This document shows positions 32,278 to 32,768 of a stretch of 32,768 nt of DNA, in pieces (position 1 is the stretch's first letter; each line of letters begins with the position of its first letter). The translations under genes and the position numbers were made by a program. The notes under the pieces were generated by a model. The model worked only from the letters and a program-made list of their open reading frames with translations. It did no database searches and was not told the DNA's origin. Source of the DNA: Verrucomicrobiota bacterium (GTDB lineage: Bacteria; Verrucomicrobiota; Verrucomicrobiia; Opitutales; Opitutaceae). The stretch is from the NCBI GenBank assembly GCA_023410155.1, contig JAEYQF010000242.1, positions 1-32,768 on the forward strand, in the 5' to 3' direction.

Positions 32278-32768
32278 ATGTCCGCTGTCGCCCCAGCTTC
32301 GCCCACGAAGTCCGGTGCGCGTGAGGCCGTCTTCACGGTTCGCGCGTTGACGAAGACCTATGGCCAAGACGAGGCGGCGGTGCATGCGCTCGCGGGCGTC
32401 GACCTCGAACTCTATCGCGGCGAACTCGTCGTGCTGCTCGGCCCATCAGGCAGCGGCAAATCGACGCTGCTGAATCACCTCGGCGGGCTCGATACGCCGA
32501 CCTCCGGCACACTGCGCTATCGCGGCACTGACCTGGCGTCGGCCGATGAAGCGGGGCTGACGGCGTTTCGGCGCGACGCGGTGGGATTCGTTTTTCAATT
32601 CTATAATCTGATTCCGAGTCTGACGGCGCGCGAGAACGTGGCGCTCATCACCGAGATCGCCCGCGATCCGATGCAGCCGGAAGATGCGCTTCAACGGGTC
32701 GGGCTCTCGCCGCGATTGGATCATTTTCCCGCTCAGCTTTCCGGCGGCGAGCAGCAGCGCGTGGCGGG
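32278..32768 (+). CDS. ABC transporter ATP-binding protein, LolD/MacB type (3' partial)
   Basis: The frame is open to the window edge (about 163 codons seen). The ATG at 32278 is chosen because GAGGG (32266-32270) is 7 nt upstream; an in-frame ATG at 32248 lacks this. Walker A is LLGPSGSGKST, the Q-loop is FVFQFYNLIPSLTARENV, typical of the LolD/MacB/FtsE group, and the signature is LSGGEQQR; the Walker B motif lies beyond the window. It powers an exporter or lipoprotein-extraction permease probably encoded just downstream. The FQFYNLIPSLTA block argues against ModC, the molybdate importer ATPase, despite the neighbouring cofactor genes. The gap to moaE is 105 nt. Confidence 0.88.
   Translation, partial: MSAVAPASPTKSGAREAVFTVRALTKTYGQDEAAVHALAGVDLELYRGELVVLLGPSGSGKSTLLNHLGGLDTPTSGTLRYRGTDLASADEAGLTAFRRDAVGFVFQFYNLIPSLTARENVALITEIARDPMQPEDALQRVGLSPRLDHFPAQLSGGEQQRVA

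Noticed and set aside
32278..32768. ModC, molybdate importer ATPase, by proximity to moa genes
   Set aside because: The FQFYNLIPSLTA block and start are those of the LolD/MacB group, and no ModA/ModB gene precedes it.

Overview
The window is GC-rich (by eye roughly two thirds G+C), tightly packed bacterial DNA with long spurious antisense reading frames in nearly every gene, as is usual at high GC. It looks like a chromosomal housekeeping segment of a Gram-negative member of the Verrucomicrobiota, most likely Opitutaceae. The reasons are a PEP-CTERM/HAF-repeat exported protein, a DUF4202 protein, a FatA-like acyl-ACP thioesterase, a single-chain pyruvate carboxylase, and a lipoprotein amidase with an outer-membrane type lipobox. 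The taxon is an inference from gene content, not a database result.

Layout. 1-6725 (+): a 5'-truncated exported metallophosphoesterase, an exported esterase, a DASS/SLC13 carboxylate-type symporter and a CPA2 (KefB-like) cation/proton antiporter. 6804-13001 (-): acyl-ACP thioesterase, YhbW-like flavin monooxygenase, pyruvate carboxylase and a CxxCxxCC (YkgJ-type) protein. 13045-15007 (+): a predicted outer-membrane beta-barrel protein and a DUF4202 protein. 15146-18724 (-): a very large hybrid sensor kinase. 18924-20234 (+) and 20253-21260 (-): an AmpG-like muropeptide permease facing an AmiD-like lipoprotein amidase, followed by threonine ammonia-lyase (-). 22612-25192 (+): a solitary RelE/ParE-fold protein overlapping pssA, then dnaN. 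25402-26861: two unrecognised genes that converge and overlap. 26976-32172: the molybdenum cofactor locus, with moaA and a PEP-CTERM gene on the minus strand and moeA-moaC-moaD-moaE on the plus strand. 32278-end: the ATPase of a LolD/MacB-type ABC exporter, cut by the window edge.

Most striking signal. Four gene ends (kefB-like, the hybrid kinase, dnaN, moaC) are followed by arrays of a 22-bp imperfect tandem repeat. Units begin CGAC and mostly carry CCGGTCCG in positions 5-12. All four arrays are in sense orientation relative to the gene whose stop codon they abut, and two of them overlap that stop codon. They have no spacers, are not an open reading frame (22 is not a multiple of 3), and look like a family of 3'-UTR repeats. 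Two other non-coding repeat types occur: a 10-bp periodic CGAAT element near 12500 and a TGTCATCC...GAAGAATCTCC element at 25298.

No gene-free stretch exceeds 300 bases. The largest gaps are 23844-24067, 25193-25401, 31289-31494, 8654-8855, 18725-18923, 22414-22611, 29267-29451 and 12420-12596, and each is described below. I saw no rRNA, tRNA, insertion sequence, prophage or CRISPR array.
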